Shown here piece by piece: positions 8,585 through 15,982 of a stretch of 32,602 bases of DNA. A model generated the notes under the pieces. The model did not search any database. It had not been told where the DNA came from and saw only the letters and a list, made by a program, of their open reading frames with translations. Origin of the DNA: UMGS1933 sp051891435 (GTDB lineage Bacteria; Bacillota; Clostridia; TANB77; CAG-508); assembly GCA_051891435.1 (NCBI GenBank), contig JBJFFE010000065.1, positions 1-32,602 on the forward strand. Direction: 5' to 3'. A program made the translations under genes and the position numbers. How positions within the stretch are numbered: position 1 is the first letter of the stretch; each line of letters opens with the position of its first letter.

Positions 8585-9088
8585 ATGTACGGAGTACAAT
8601 GGTTTAAAGTTGACAGAAACATATTTAACAACAGGAAAATCCAATTAATTCTTAAACATAAAGATGGAGATTTATACTTTAGAGTGTGGATTCAATTGTT
8701 ATCAATAGCAGTTGAATGTGGCAACGATGGTCGATTAGAAATCGGACAAAAGCCGATTACCTTCCAAGATTGTGCGAAGATTATGGGAAAAACTTCGGAC
8801 AAGATAAGAAGAATATTGGAAGAATTTCTGGAGTTAGGAATGCTACAAAAAGAAGGTGAAACATTTCTAATTAAAAATTGGGATAAGTACCAAAGTATTG
8901 ATAAATATGAAAATTATCAAGAAAACAACAGACAAAGAAAATATCGTGAAAAGTTAAAAGCTGAAGATGAAAAAAGTAACGTCACAGTAACGTTAAGTAA
9001 CGTGGAAGAAGAGAAAAGAAGAGAAAAGAAGAGAAAAGAAAACAAAAGAAGAGAAAATAATAGAATAGAAAAGAGGAAAGGAGGATGA
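8585..9088 (+). CDS. Phage-type replisome organiser (DnaD/N-terminal replisome organiser family)
   Basis: 167 residues. Residues 4-115 (WFKVDRNIFNNRKIQLI ... KIRRILEEFLELGMLQKE) match the winged-helix N-terminal domain of phage replisome organisers that bind the origin and recruit the helicase loader. The last 35 residues are almost only Glu, Lys, Arg and Asn. They are encoded by a purine-only stretch that includes a 10-bp tandem repeat. AGAGGAGGT lies before the start. The TGA stop overlaps the ribosome-binding region of the helicase loader gene, so the two are coupled. With that gene it forms the replication module, presumably acting on the excised circle. Confidence 0.8.
   Translation: MYGVQWFKVDRNIFNNRKIQLILKHKDGDLYFRVWIQLLSIAVECGNDGRLEIGQKPITFQDCAKIMGKTSDKIRRILEEFLELGMLQKEGETFLIKNWDKYQSIDKYENYQENNRQRKYREKLKAEDEKSNVTVTLSNVEEEKRREKKRKENKRRENNRIEKRKGG
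9006..9040. repeat. 10-bp tandem repeat inside the replisome organiser gene
   Basis: Three exact copies of GAGAAAAGAA (9011-9040) plus half a copy upstream. The unit is not a multiple of three, so gain or loss of one unit would change the C-terminal reading frame. Confidence 0.8.
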
Positions 9089-9090
9089 AA

Positions 9091-9906
9091 ATGGGTTTAG
9101 AGAATACAAATTATAATGAATTTATCCACAAGAAATTAAAGAAATGTGAATTCTGTGGCAGAGAATTAGAACCAATAGGATTTGACTATCTATATGTGAA
9201 TATATCTCCTGATTGTATTCAATATCAAAGATGTAATTGTAGTAAAGCACAAGAATATTGGAGAGAAAAAGACAAGCAGGAATATGAAAAGGAAAAACGA
9301 AATAGATTCAAATCAACGATAAACAGAATTTACAAAGAAAACTATATTGGAAGAAATATTCAAAATTTGAACTTTGAAAACTTCTATTCAGATCAAAATA
9401 ACCAATATGCAGTAAAAGTTGATAAAGATTATACAAATAAAAATAAAGCAAATATGCAAGCCAATGGACTGATAATAACGGGCGCGTCAGGAGTTGGAAA
9501 AACGCATTTAGCAGGTGCTATTGCAAATAGATTAATTGAAGATGGAAAGATAGTTTTAATGGGTAGATTAACAACATTATTAGACATGATAAAGGAAACA
9601 TTTAGAGATAATACAAAGTCTGAAAATGAATTAATTGAACTATATTCCAATGTAGATATGATAATAATTGATGATTTGGGAACAGAAAGAATAAGCAGTT
9701 GGGCATTAGAAAAACTATATACAATAATACAAAATAGATTTGAAAATGGATTACCAATTATTATTACGACAAGGTTCGATAAAAATGGATTAATTTCGAG
9801 ATTTAGTTACAGTAATGACCAAGATTTAATTGATGCAACAATCTCAAAATTGTATCAAAAGTGTTATGGAATAACACTAAAAGAAATGAAAAAAGAGTTA
9901 GCATAG
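9091..9906 (+). CDS. DnaC/IstB-like helicase-loader ATPase
   Basis: 271 residues from the ATG at 9091. The AAAGGAGG site is six bases upstream of it but directly abuts an earlier in-frame ATG at 9085, so 9091 is preferred. It has an N-terminal zinc-binding cluster (C19, C22, C48, C50) as in phage and plasmid DnaC homologues. It then has an AAA+ domain with Walker A GASGVGKT (131-138), Walker B IIIDDLG (191-197) and a sensor-like IIITTRF. Known members load the replicative helicase onto origin DNA. It is translationally linked to the replisome organiser upstream, together forming the element's replication initiation pair. Confidence 0.88.
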   Translation: MGLENTNYNEFIHKKLKKCEFCGRELEPIGFDYLYVNISPDCIQYQRCNCSKAQEYWREKDKQEYEKEKRNRFKSTINRIYKENYIGRNIQNLNFENFYSDQNNQYAVKVDKDYTNKNKANMQANGLIITGASGVGKTHLAGAIANRLIEDGKIVLMGRLTTLLDMIKETFRDNTKSENELIELYSNVDMIIIDDLGTERISSWALEKLYTIIQNRFENGLPIIITTRFDKNGLISRFSYSNDQDLIDATISKLYQKCYGITLKEMKKELA

Positions 9907-10017
9907 TTGGGAAAAACTAATAACTAACTCCTATATAAGTTAATAACATTTTAATATAAAAACATGTAAATGTAAAGAAAAAAACAGAAATTAAATATAA
10001 GAAAGGAAGTATAAATT

Positions 10018-10320
10018 ATGAGAAAAATTTTTGAAGGATACAAATTAATAGAAACAAAAGATATCGAAGGGAAAAGAATAAGACCAAGAAATGAGATTTA
10101 TAGAAGGGCATTTTTATTAGCAAGAAGAAGAGTGCATTTGGAAGGAATAAAAGAACCTTTTGAAGTTATAAGAAGGGGGAATAGATATATTTTAAACTCA
10201 AATCCGATAACATTTAATGCAGTAAAAAGTTTAAATTATAGAGCAGTTCCATGTATAATTAGAAACCCAAAATATGAACTTATATTAAATAAAACATTAA
10301 GAAATTTAGACATGGATTAA
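10018..10320 (+). CDS. Small basic protein with ParB-like sequence pattern
   Basis: 100 residues, strongly basic, starting after AAGGAAG. No named family is recognised with certainty. The middle, IKEPFEVIRRGNRYILNSNP followed by ITFNAVKSLNYRAVPCII, follows the spacing of the ParB/sulfiredoxin N-terminal fold: a beta strand, a short loop, a helix with Ala, then G/N-x-x-x-VPcii. The GERR-type box that binds CTP or catalyses nicking is replaced by NSNPIT. It sits between the helicase loader and the oriT-like region and is followed by a strong terminator. Possible roles are origin binding, segregation or regulation. This is weak structural inference. Confidence 0.55.
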   Translation: MRKIFEGYKLIETKDIEGKRIRPRNEIYRRAFLLARRRVHLEGIKEPFEVIRRGNRYILNSNPITFNAVKSLNYRAVPCIIRNPKYELILNKTLRNLDMD

Positions 10321-10331
10321 TAAAAAAAGAG

Positions 10332-10365
10332 TACTTGGACTTGTTAAATAAGTCCAAGTATTTTT
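10332..10365 (+). terminator. Rho-independent terminator after the replication genes
   Basis: A perfect 11-bp stem (TACTTGGACTT, 10332-10342; AAGTCCAAGTA, 10350-10360), a 7-nt loop, then TTTTTC. Confidence 0.9.
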
Positions 10366-10374
10366 CTTAAATTA

Positions 10375-10530
10375 GGTACAAGTTTGGAACGAAAATGGAA
10401 TGAAAAGGTACATCAAAAGGGAGAAAAAAGTGCAAAAACAGGTACAAATAATGTAGATGTATTGTCCTAGCAAGCATTGAATTTCGCCAGCTCGAAATTC
10501 TCAAATGGGGAAATTCCCCAATCCCCTTTT
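10375..10530. other. Candidate origin of transfer (oriT)
   Basis: This noncoding stretch directly precedes the relaxase and is unusually structured and GC-rich for the window. GGTACA occurs three times (10375, 10407, 10441) at 32-34 bp spacing. GAATTTCG/CGAAATTC forms an 8-bp inverted repeat with loop CCAGCT (10479-10500). GGGGAAATTCCCC (10507-10519) is a near-perfect palindrome, followed by a C/T-rich run. Direct repeats plus adjacent inverted repeats upstream of a relaxase gene are typical of MOBP oriT sites. The nick site cannot be placed. Confidence 0.55.
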
Positions 10531-10548
10531 TAAGAGAGGAGGTAGAAT

Positions 10549-11919
10549 ATGGCTACAACAAAAATTTGGAAAGTTGTAAAGAGATTAGATCATGTAGTTG
10601 ATTATGCAAAAGATGAAAACAAAACTAAGAATGATTATTTAGAAAATGGATTTGATCAGTATGACGATATAAGAAGAGTTTTTATGTATGCAACAAATGC
10701 AGATAAAACTGAAAAACAATTTTATACAACAGGAATAAATTGTGATGTTGAAGAAGCAGTTGAGCAAATGCAATTTGTAAAGAAAAGATATAGAAAAGAA
10801 AAAGGAATACTTGCTTTTCATGCAGAGCAATCTTTTGCTAAAGGAGAAGTGTCGCCAGAGGTTGCTCATGAAATTGGAGTACGACTTGCTAATGAGATAT
10901 GGGGAGATAGATTTCAAGTTATAGTAACAACACATTTGAATACAGAACATCTTCATAATCATTTTGTAATAAACTCTGTTTCTTTTAAGGATGGACTTAA
11001 ATATTATAGTAATCATGTTAATACTGCAATATTAAGAAGAACATCAGACGAGCTTTGCGAAGAATATGGGATAAGTGTATTAGAAGAAAAGACTTGCAAG
11101 TCAGGAATCAATTATAATAACTTTTATCAGAAGTCTTTGCAAAATTCAGACTATTATAAATTTGCAAAAGAAGATATAGATTATGCAATAAAACATTCTT
11201 ATACAAGCAAAGATTTTCACAGGATATTAAATTCAATGGGATATAATTATTATTACAGAGCTGATAAATTATCAATTAGAAAAGAACCACATAAAAGAAA
11301 TATAAGAGTTGAAAGAGCATTTGGAGAAGAGTATTCGGTAGAAAGTATAAGACAAAGAATACTTGCAAATGATTTTGTTACTGAAGATAAAATATATCCA
11401 TATAGATTGAGTAAGACAAATTACTTTGGAACAAAAAGCATTTTTAAGAAGAAGTACAAACCTAAAGGAATAGTTGCTTTATATTATTACTATAGATACT
11501 TGCTAGGTTATCATAAGAAAAATAATATACCACACAAACTAACCGAAGAAATGCGAAAAGATATAGCAAAGATGGAACATTATTCAGAATTAACAAGATT
11601 TTTATGTAAATATAAGTTAGAATTAGCAGAAAATGTTGATGATTTGAAAGATAAGAAACTACGAGAGAAGCAAGATATATTAAATACTAGAAATAGATTG
11701 TATTATAAAAGAGGAAATACTGAGAATGAGAGTGAGAAAGATCAAATTACCAAGCAAATAATACAAGTTACAAAAGAACTTAGAAAAGTTAAGAAAGAAA
11801 TAAAAATGTGTGATGAGGTTGTAGATAATGCAGTTAAAATGAGAGAACAGATAAGACAAGTAGAGGAAAAAGAGGAGTATAAAGTACAGAAGAAAAAGAA
11901 GAGAATATACGAATTGTAA
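10549..11919 (+). CDS. MobP-type relaxase
   Basis: 456 residues. Residues 129-139 (HLNTEHLHNHF) contain the histidine-rich metal-binding motif of the relaxase/mobilisation nuclease family (H129, E133, H134, H136, H138). The upstream part (FHAEQSFAKGEVSPEVAHEIG) matches the family's conserved second motif. The C-terminal half is helical and highly charged, as usual for DNA-binding relaxase tails. A GGAGG site precedes the start. Known members nick one strand at oriT and pilot it into the recipient using another element's type IV secretion system. No conjugation genes are seen here, so the element is mobilizable rather than self-transmissible, at least within this window. Confidence 0.88.
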   Translation: MATTKIWKVVKRLDHVVDYAKDENKTKNDYLENGFDQYDDIRRVFMYATNADKTEKQFYTTGINCDVEEAVEQMQFVKKRYRKEKGILAFHAEQSFAKGEVSPEVAHEIGVRLANEIWGDRFQVIVTTHLNTEHLHNHFVINSVSFKDGLKYYSNHVNTAILRRTSDELCEEYGISVLEEKTCKSGINYNNFYQKSLQNSDYYKFAKEDIDYAIKHSYTSKDFHRILNSMGYNYYYRADKLSIRKEPHKRNIRVERAFGEEYSVESIRQRILANDFVTEDKIYPYRLSKTNYFGTKSIFKKKYKPKGIVALYYYYRYLLGYHKKNNIPHKLTEEMRKDIAKMEHYSELTRFLCKYKLELAENVDDLKDKKLREKQDILNTRNRLYYKRGNTENESEKDQITKQIIQVTKELRKVKKEIKMCDEVVDNAVKMREQIRQVEEKEEYKVQKKKKRIYEL

Positions 11920-11946
11920 TATAATTGTAAAATCTTGGTAACAATA

Positions 11947-11975
11947 TTGCAAAATTAGGAATTTTATTGTATAAT
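11947..11975 (+). promoter_or_regulatory. Promoter of the reverse-transcriptase noncoding RNA
   Basis: TTGCAA (11947-11952), a 17-bp spacer and TATAAT (11970-11975). Predicted start near 11982, about 300 nt before the reverse transcriptase start codon. This leaves a long structured leader. Confidence 0.75.
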
Positions 11976-11981
11976 GAGCTT

Positions 11982-12264
11982 GTCCTATAAAAGAAGTTAT
12001 AGGAGATTTATATTACTGCAATGTCAAGTACTAATTTAATATTTATATTGACAATTATGTCAACTTTGATATTACATAGTATTTCAATTGCATAGATTAT
12101 GAATAAGTCAAGTAATGATGATGATTTGTTCATATATCTAACCTCCACTATATTATACCATGTTATTTCTTGGTTGTGGAGAATAGCAGATAGCATAGCA
12201 ATATGTTAGGAACAATTCAGATCTACCAATCTATAAGGATTTCTGCGTTCCGATTGGTAGGTCT
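11982..12264 (+). ncRNA. DRT2-like template noncoding RNA
   Basis: About 283 nt between the predicted start and the end of the last hairpin, similar in size and placement to the RNA upstream of known DRT2 reverse transcriptases. Visible hairpins in order: TCCTATAA/TTATAGGA (11983-12004); TGCAAT/ATTGCA (12017-12022 with 12087-12092) enclosing a hairpin with TTGACA-ATTA-TGTCAA (12048-12063); CTCCAC/GTGGAG (12143-12148 with 12176-12181) with inner ACCA/TGGT; a 7-bp stem with GCAA tetraloop (12191-12208); and a 13-bp stem AGATCTACCAATC with GATTGGTAGGTCT (12219-12231, 12252-12264) just before the RT ribosome-binding site. No plus-strand ORF of note is present. The 3' end is an estimate. Confidence 0.7.
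12011..12205 (-). other. Stop-free antisense frame in the template RNA (candidate Neo-type ORF)
   Basis: On the minus strand, 65 consecutive codons are free of stops, bounded by TAA at 12208-12206 and TAA at 12010-12008, in very AT-rich sequence. Inside are an extended -10 box TGGTATAAT (12160-12152), a GGAGG site (12146-12142) and an ATG (12133-12131). The encoded sequence starts MNKSSSLLDLFIIYAIEI and is mostly hydrophobic with helix potential. Near the far end is TTGACA (12027-12022). In the genome this box lies downstream of the -10, so the promoter is incomplete. In a tandem copy with a 153-nt period it would lie 17 bp upstream of the -10, and the frame would stay open as 51-codon repeats. 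Confidence 0.6.
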
Positions 12265-12281
12265 TGAAGAAGGAGAAAAAA

Positions 12282-13577
12282 ATGAAAAGAAAAAGAATTT
12301 ATAAAATAAAGGGGTACACTCATTTTGATACAAGAAAAGTTGAATATTGGAAATATATAAATAATATTAAGAATCCAAAATGGGTAGAAACACATGCTTT
12401 CTACCCATTTATTCATTATCAAGAGGAAAAGAAAAAATTCGATGGTAATGAACTTATAATAAAGACACCAAGAGATATTAGATATTCAGCACATATTGAT
12501 AGATATATTTATGAGTATTATAACGATATATTATCAAAAAAATATAATAACTATGCTAAGAAAAAAGGATTTAATCAAGCATCAATAGCATACAGAACAA
12601 ATCTTAATAAAAGCAACATTCATTTTTCACGAGATGTCTTTAAATACTTAAATAATCAAGAAAATGCATTCATTATAGTATCAGACTTTAGTGGCTTTTT
12701 TGATAGCTTAGATCATAGATATTTAAAAGAGAGACTAAAAGAATTATTAAATATAGATACATTACCAAAAGATTTATATAAAGTATTTAAAAGTGTAACT
12801 AATTATTCATATATAGAATATGATGATATATTGCAAGAATTAGGATTAACACATAAAGGTTTAACTAAGTTACGCAAAGAAAGATTATTTAGTATAGATG
12901 AATTTAGAAGATTTAAAAAAGACAAGATTCATACGAATAAAGAAAACTATGGAATGGTACAAGGTTCAGCAATTAGTGCTGTAATGTCAAATATTTATAT
13001 GATAAGGTTTGATAAATTGGTAAATGATTTGATTACATCTAACAATGGGATATATAGAAGATATTCAGACGATATTATTATAATTATTCCAAGTTTAGCT
13101 AGTGGTATGGAAATATATAGTAAAGTAATGCAAATTAAAGATAGTGTTCCAAGATTAGAATTAAGTCCAGATAAAACAAAGTGTTTTATTAAAAAAGGAG
13201 ATATTATTAGTAGTGTTGATTTGAAAACGAAGAAAGTGATTAAGGATAAAACTATTATTGATTATCTTGGATTTTCATACGATGGTAAACATGTAAAAAT
13301 TAGAGAAAAGACAGTATCCAAGTATTATAGGAAAATGTATTCAAGAATAAAAACAATAAATAAATGGACGGTAAAAACTGGAAACAACATTGGTAGAAAA
13401 AAACTATATAAACAATATTCTTATCTGGGAAAGAAAACTAAAGACATAAAAAAAGGAAATTTTCTAACATATGTAGATAGATCACAAAGAGAATATGGTG
13501 AATTGGGGAAAATGGATGAACAGGTAAAGAAAAGTTGGAACAAGATGAGTAAAAGATTAGTAAAAATAAAAAAATAG
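12282..13577 (+). CDS. drt2: DRT2-like antiviral reverse transcriptase
   Basis: 431 residues from the ATG at 12282, six bases after AAGGAG. A longer frame from a TTG at 12264 overlaps the terminal RNA hairpin and is not preferred. Reverse-transcriptase motifs are complete: SDFSGFFDSLDH with D135, QGSAIS (227-232) with the downstream N, the YSDD catalytic box (261-264) and DYLGF. The N-terminus (YKIKGYTHFD, then HAFYPFI, SAHIDRYIY and AYRTNLNKSNIHF) matches my memory of the class 1 UG2 group, known as DRT2. These are single reverse transcriptases of about 420 residues preceded by a noncoding RNA; there is no fused nitrilase or large helical domain as in DRT1 or AbiA/AbiK. Known DRT2 makes concatemeric cDNA by rolling copying of its RNA and encodes the Neo protein during phage infection. 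Family assignment is from motifs and context. Confidence 0.78.
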   Translation: MKRKRIYKIKGYTHFDTRKVEYWKYINNIKNPKWVETHAFYPFIHYQEEKKKFDGNELIIKTPRDIRYSAHIDRYIYEYYNDILSKKYNNYAKKKGFNQASIAYRTNLNKSNIHFSRDVFKYLNNQENAFIIVSDFSGFFDSLDHRYLKERLKELLNIDTLPKDLYKVFKSVTNYSYIEYDDILQELGLTHKGLTKLRKERLFSIDEFRRFKKDKIHTNKENYGMVQGSAISAVMSNIYMIRFDKLVNDLITSNNGIYRRYSDDIIIIIPSLASGMEIYSKVMQIKDSVPRLELSPDKTKCFIKKGDIISSVDLKTKKVIKDKTIIDYLGFSYDGKHVKIREKTVSKYYRKMYSRIKTINKWTVKTGNNIGRKKLYKQYSYLGKKTKDIKKGNFLTYVDRSQREYGELGKMDEQVKKSWNKMSKRLVKIKK

Positions 13578-13663
13578 AATTATCAATAGTACTACTTAAC
13601 TTTTGTTGAGAAAAAAGCAATTTTATGATATAAATAAATAAAATTTTATTATGGAGAAAAAAC

Positions 13664-13978
13664 ATGGAAGATTTAATGAAAGAAATAAAAGAATTTAACG
13701 AAGAAAGAGATTGGGATCAATTTCATTCGCCCGAGAATCTAGCAAAATCAATTTCTATTGAAGCTGCAGAATTATTAGAATGTTTCCAGTGGAATAATAA
13801 TTTTAATAAAGACGAAGTATGTGAAGAACTAGCAGATGTTTTTACATATTGCATTATGATGGCTGATAAGTTAGGAGTAGATCCTAAAGAAGTAGTATTA
13901 AAAAAATTAGATAAGACTAGAAAAAAATATCCAGTAGATAAGGCTAAAGGGGTTAGTACAAAATATAATAAACTATAG
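13664..13978 (+). CDS. MazG-like nucleotide pyrophosphohydrolase
   Basis: 104 residues, the size of the single-domain MazG-like/dCTPase group. The metal-binding helices are visible as E33-A-A-E36 and E55-L-A-D58 (ExxE and ExxD). The substrate-side helix is LLECFQW. Family members hydrolyse (d)NTPs to monophosphates and PPi, including non-canonical ones. It starts after a TGGAGAA site and leads directly into the DUF2075 gene (27 bp to that gene's preferred start), so it is the first gene of a three-gene operon with a nuclease/helicase and an OLD nuclease. In a defence setting it could deplete or sense nucleotides. That role is inferred. Confidence 0.85.
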   Translation: MEDLMKEIKEFNEERDWDQFHSPENLAKSISIEAAELLECFQWNNNFNKDEVCEELADVFTYCIMMADKLGVDPKEVVLKKLDKTRKKYPVDKAKGVSTKYNKL

Positions 13979-14005
13979 AAATAATAATTAATGGGGGCAA
14001 TTATT

Positions 14006-15967
14006 ATGATAGTATATGAAGCAACAAAGCAACTATTTGTAGAAGATGTTGTACAAGATAGAATAGAAGAAAGTATAGACAGAAAATTTTATGAGAAAAT
14101 GGGATATCATACTTCTCAAAATGAGAGAAAAGCATGGAATAATTCTATGCAATATATGATGAAAGTATTAATTGATAATAATATACCTGGAAATGTTGGA
14201 ATAGCAATAGAATTTAAAATACCAAACACATCTAAAAGAGTAGATTTTATTATTACAGGTAAAGATGGGGAATCTAAAAATACAGCTATTATAGTTGAAT
14301 TAAAACAATGGACAGAGGCAGATATAGTAGAAGGAAAAGATGGAATAGTACAAGCATTTACTGGACATGCACTAAGAGAAGTAGCACATCCTTCATATCA
14401 AGCATGGTCATATGCTACAACAATAGAAGATTATAACGAGACAGTACAAGATAGACAAATAGATTTGCATCCATGTGCATATCTTCATAATTATTTAACA
14501 GTAACACCTCCAACACTATTATCTGATAATTATAAATATTATTTGGAAAAAGCACCTGCATTTATAAAAGGTGATGTAGAAAAATTAAGAGATTTCATAA
14601 ATAAGTATATTAAATATGGTGATGATAAAGAAACACTATATATGATTGAAAATGGAAAAATAAGACCTTCTAAATCATTACAAGACGCATTATCAAGTAT
14701 GCTAAAAGGTAATGATGAATTTGTAATGATAGATGATCAAAAACTTGTATATGAAACTGCATTAGATATGGCAAGGAAATCATATAGAGATGGAAATAAG
14801 AGAGTTTTGGTTGTAAAAGGAGGACCTGGTACAGGTAAGTCTGTTTTAGCAATTAATCTGTTAGTAAGACTAACTAATGAAAATATGGTTTGCTCATATG
14901 TTACAAAAAATGCAGCACCTAGAAATGTATATGCAACTAAATTAAGTGGAGACTTTAGAAAAACAAGAATAAATAACTTGTTTAAAGGATCAGGTTCATT
15001 TGTAGAATCTGCAGAAAATGAATTTGATGTTTTAATTGTAGATGAGGCACATAGATTAAATGCAAAATCTGGAATGTTTCAAAACTTAGGAGAAAATCAA
15101 ATAAAAGAAATTATTAAAGCCTCTAAATTTTCAATATTCTTTATAGACGAATCTCAAAGAGTAACACTTAAAGATATAGGAAGTGTGGAAGAAATACAAA
15201 AATATATTAGACAGGCTAATGCCGAATCAGAAATAATGGAATTAGAATCACAATTTAGATGTAATGGTTCAGATGGTTATATAGCATGGATAGATGATGT
15301 ATTAGAAATAAGAAAAACAGCAAACGATGATGGATTTGATTTAGATTATGACATTAGAGTATGTGATACTCCAAATGAAGTCAGAGATTTAATATTTGAA
15401 AAGAATAAGATAAATAATAAAGCGAGACTACTTGCAGGATATTGCTGGAATTGGATTAAAGATGGAAAGAACAAATCAGATGTATATGATATAACAATTC
15501 CAGAACATAACTTTGCTATGAGTTGGAATTTAGGTAATAGTCAAACATGGGCAATAGATTCTGAATCAGTAAATGAAATTGGTTGTATACATACTGCTCA
15601 AGGGCTAGAATTTGATTATGCAGGAGTAATTATTGGAAATGATTTAAGATATGAAAATGGGAATATACTTACTGATGTAAAGAAAAGAGCAAAGACAGAT
15701 CAATCAATAAAAGGAATAAATAAATTAAGCAAAGAAAATCCTGAACAAGCAGATAAAATTGCTGATGAAATAATAAAGAATACATATAAAACATTAATGA
15801 CAAGAGGACAAAAAGGATGCTATATTTATTGTACAGATAAAAAACTATCAGACTATTTAAAGAAAAGATTAAATCAAAATAATGGAATTACATATCCAAT
15901 TGATAATGAAGAAAATATAAACAATTTGATGGTTGCTGAAGATAGTGAAGAATATAAATATGAATAG
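14006..15967 (+). CDS. DUF2075 protein: PD-(D/E)XK-like domain fused to SF1-type helicase/ATPase
   Basis: 653 residues. I prefer the ATG at 14006 (GGGGG eight bases upstream, MIVYEATKQLF start) over an in-frame ATG at 13991 that lacks a ribosome-binding site. The N-terminal 200 residues have a nuclease-like pattern E69 ... D80 ... E98-x-K100 (RVDFIITG, IIVELKQW). The C-terminal DUF2075 region has Walker A GGPGTGKS (272-279), Walker B VDEAH (D346-E347), an ESQ motif, a Q-F-R box (LESQFRCNG) and a late helicase-type segment IHTAQGLEFDYAGVI. The family is known as P-loop, Schlafen-adjacent ATPases of uncertain function. Its partners here are MazG-like upstream and OLD nuclease 15 bp downstream. 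Confidence 0.82.
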   Translation: MIVYEATKQLFVEDVVQDRIEESIDRKFYEKMGYHTSQNERKAWNNSMQYMMKVLIDNNIPGNVGIAIEFKIPNTSKRVDFIITGKDGESKNTAIIVELKQWTEADIVEGKDGIVQAFTGHALREVAHPSYQAWSYATTIEDYNETVQDRQIDLHPCAYLHNYLTVTPPTLLSDNYKYYLEKAPAFIKGDVEKLRDFINKYIKYGDDKETLYMIENGKIRPSKSLQDALSSMLKGNDEFVMIDDQKLVYETALDMARKSYRDGNKRVLVVKGGPGTGKSVLAINLLVRLTNENMVCSYVTKNAAPRNVYATKLSGDFRKTRINNLFKGSGSFVESAENEFDVLIVDEAHRLNAKSGMFQNLGENQIKEIIKASKFSIFFIDESQRVTLKDIGSVEEIQKYIRQANAESEIMELESQFRCNGSDGYIAWIDDVLEIRKTANDDGFDLDYDIRVCDTPNEVRDLIFEKNKINNKARLLAGYCWNWIKDGKNKSDVYDITIPEHNFAMSWNLGNSQTWAIDSESVNEIGCIHTAQGLEFDYAGVIIGNDLRYENGNILTDVKKRAKTDQSIKGINKLSKENPEQADKIADEIIKNTYKTLMTRGQKGCYIYCTDKKLSDYLKKRLNQNNGITYPIDNEENINNLMVAEDSEEYKYE

Positions 15968-15982
15968 AGAAAGGAACAAATC

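Noticed and set aside
12107..12114. GTCAAGTA direct repeat (12023-12030 and 12107-12114, 84 nt apart) as the template-jump site
   Set aside because: An 84-nt period keeps frame but would exclude the start codon, ribosome-binding site and -10 box from the repeat.
12008..12196. Ordinary antisense protein-coding gene of 62 codons
   Set aside because: In the genomic arrangement its -10 has no -35 and the longer ATG at 12196 has no ribosome-binding site. It makes sense only as part of a cDNA template, so it is listed as such.
12018..12202. GCAAT direct repeat 180 nt apart as the template boundary
   Set aside because: The frame would stay open, but the -35/-10 spacing in the concatemer would be 44 bp. 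153 nt fits better, though 180 is not excluded.
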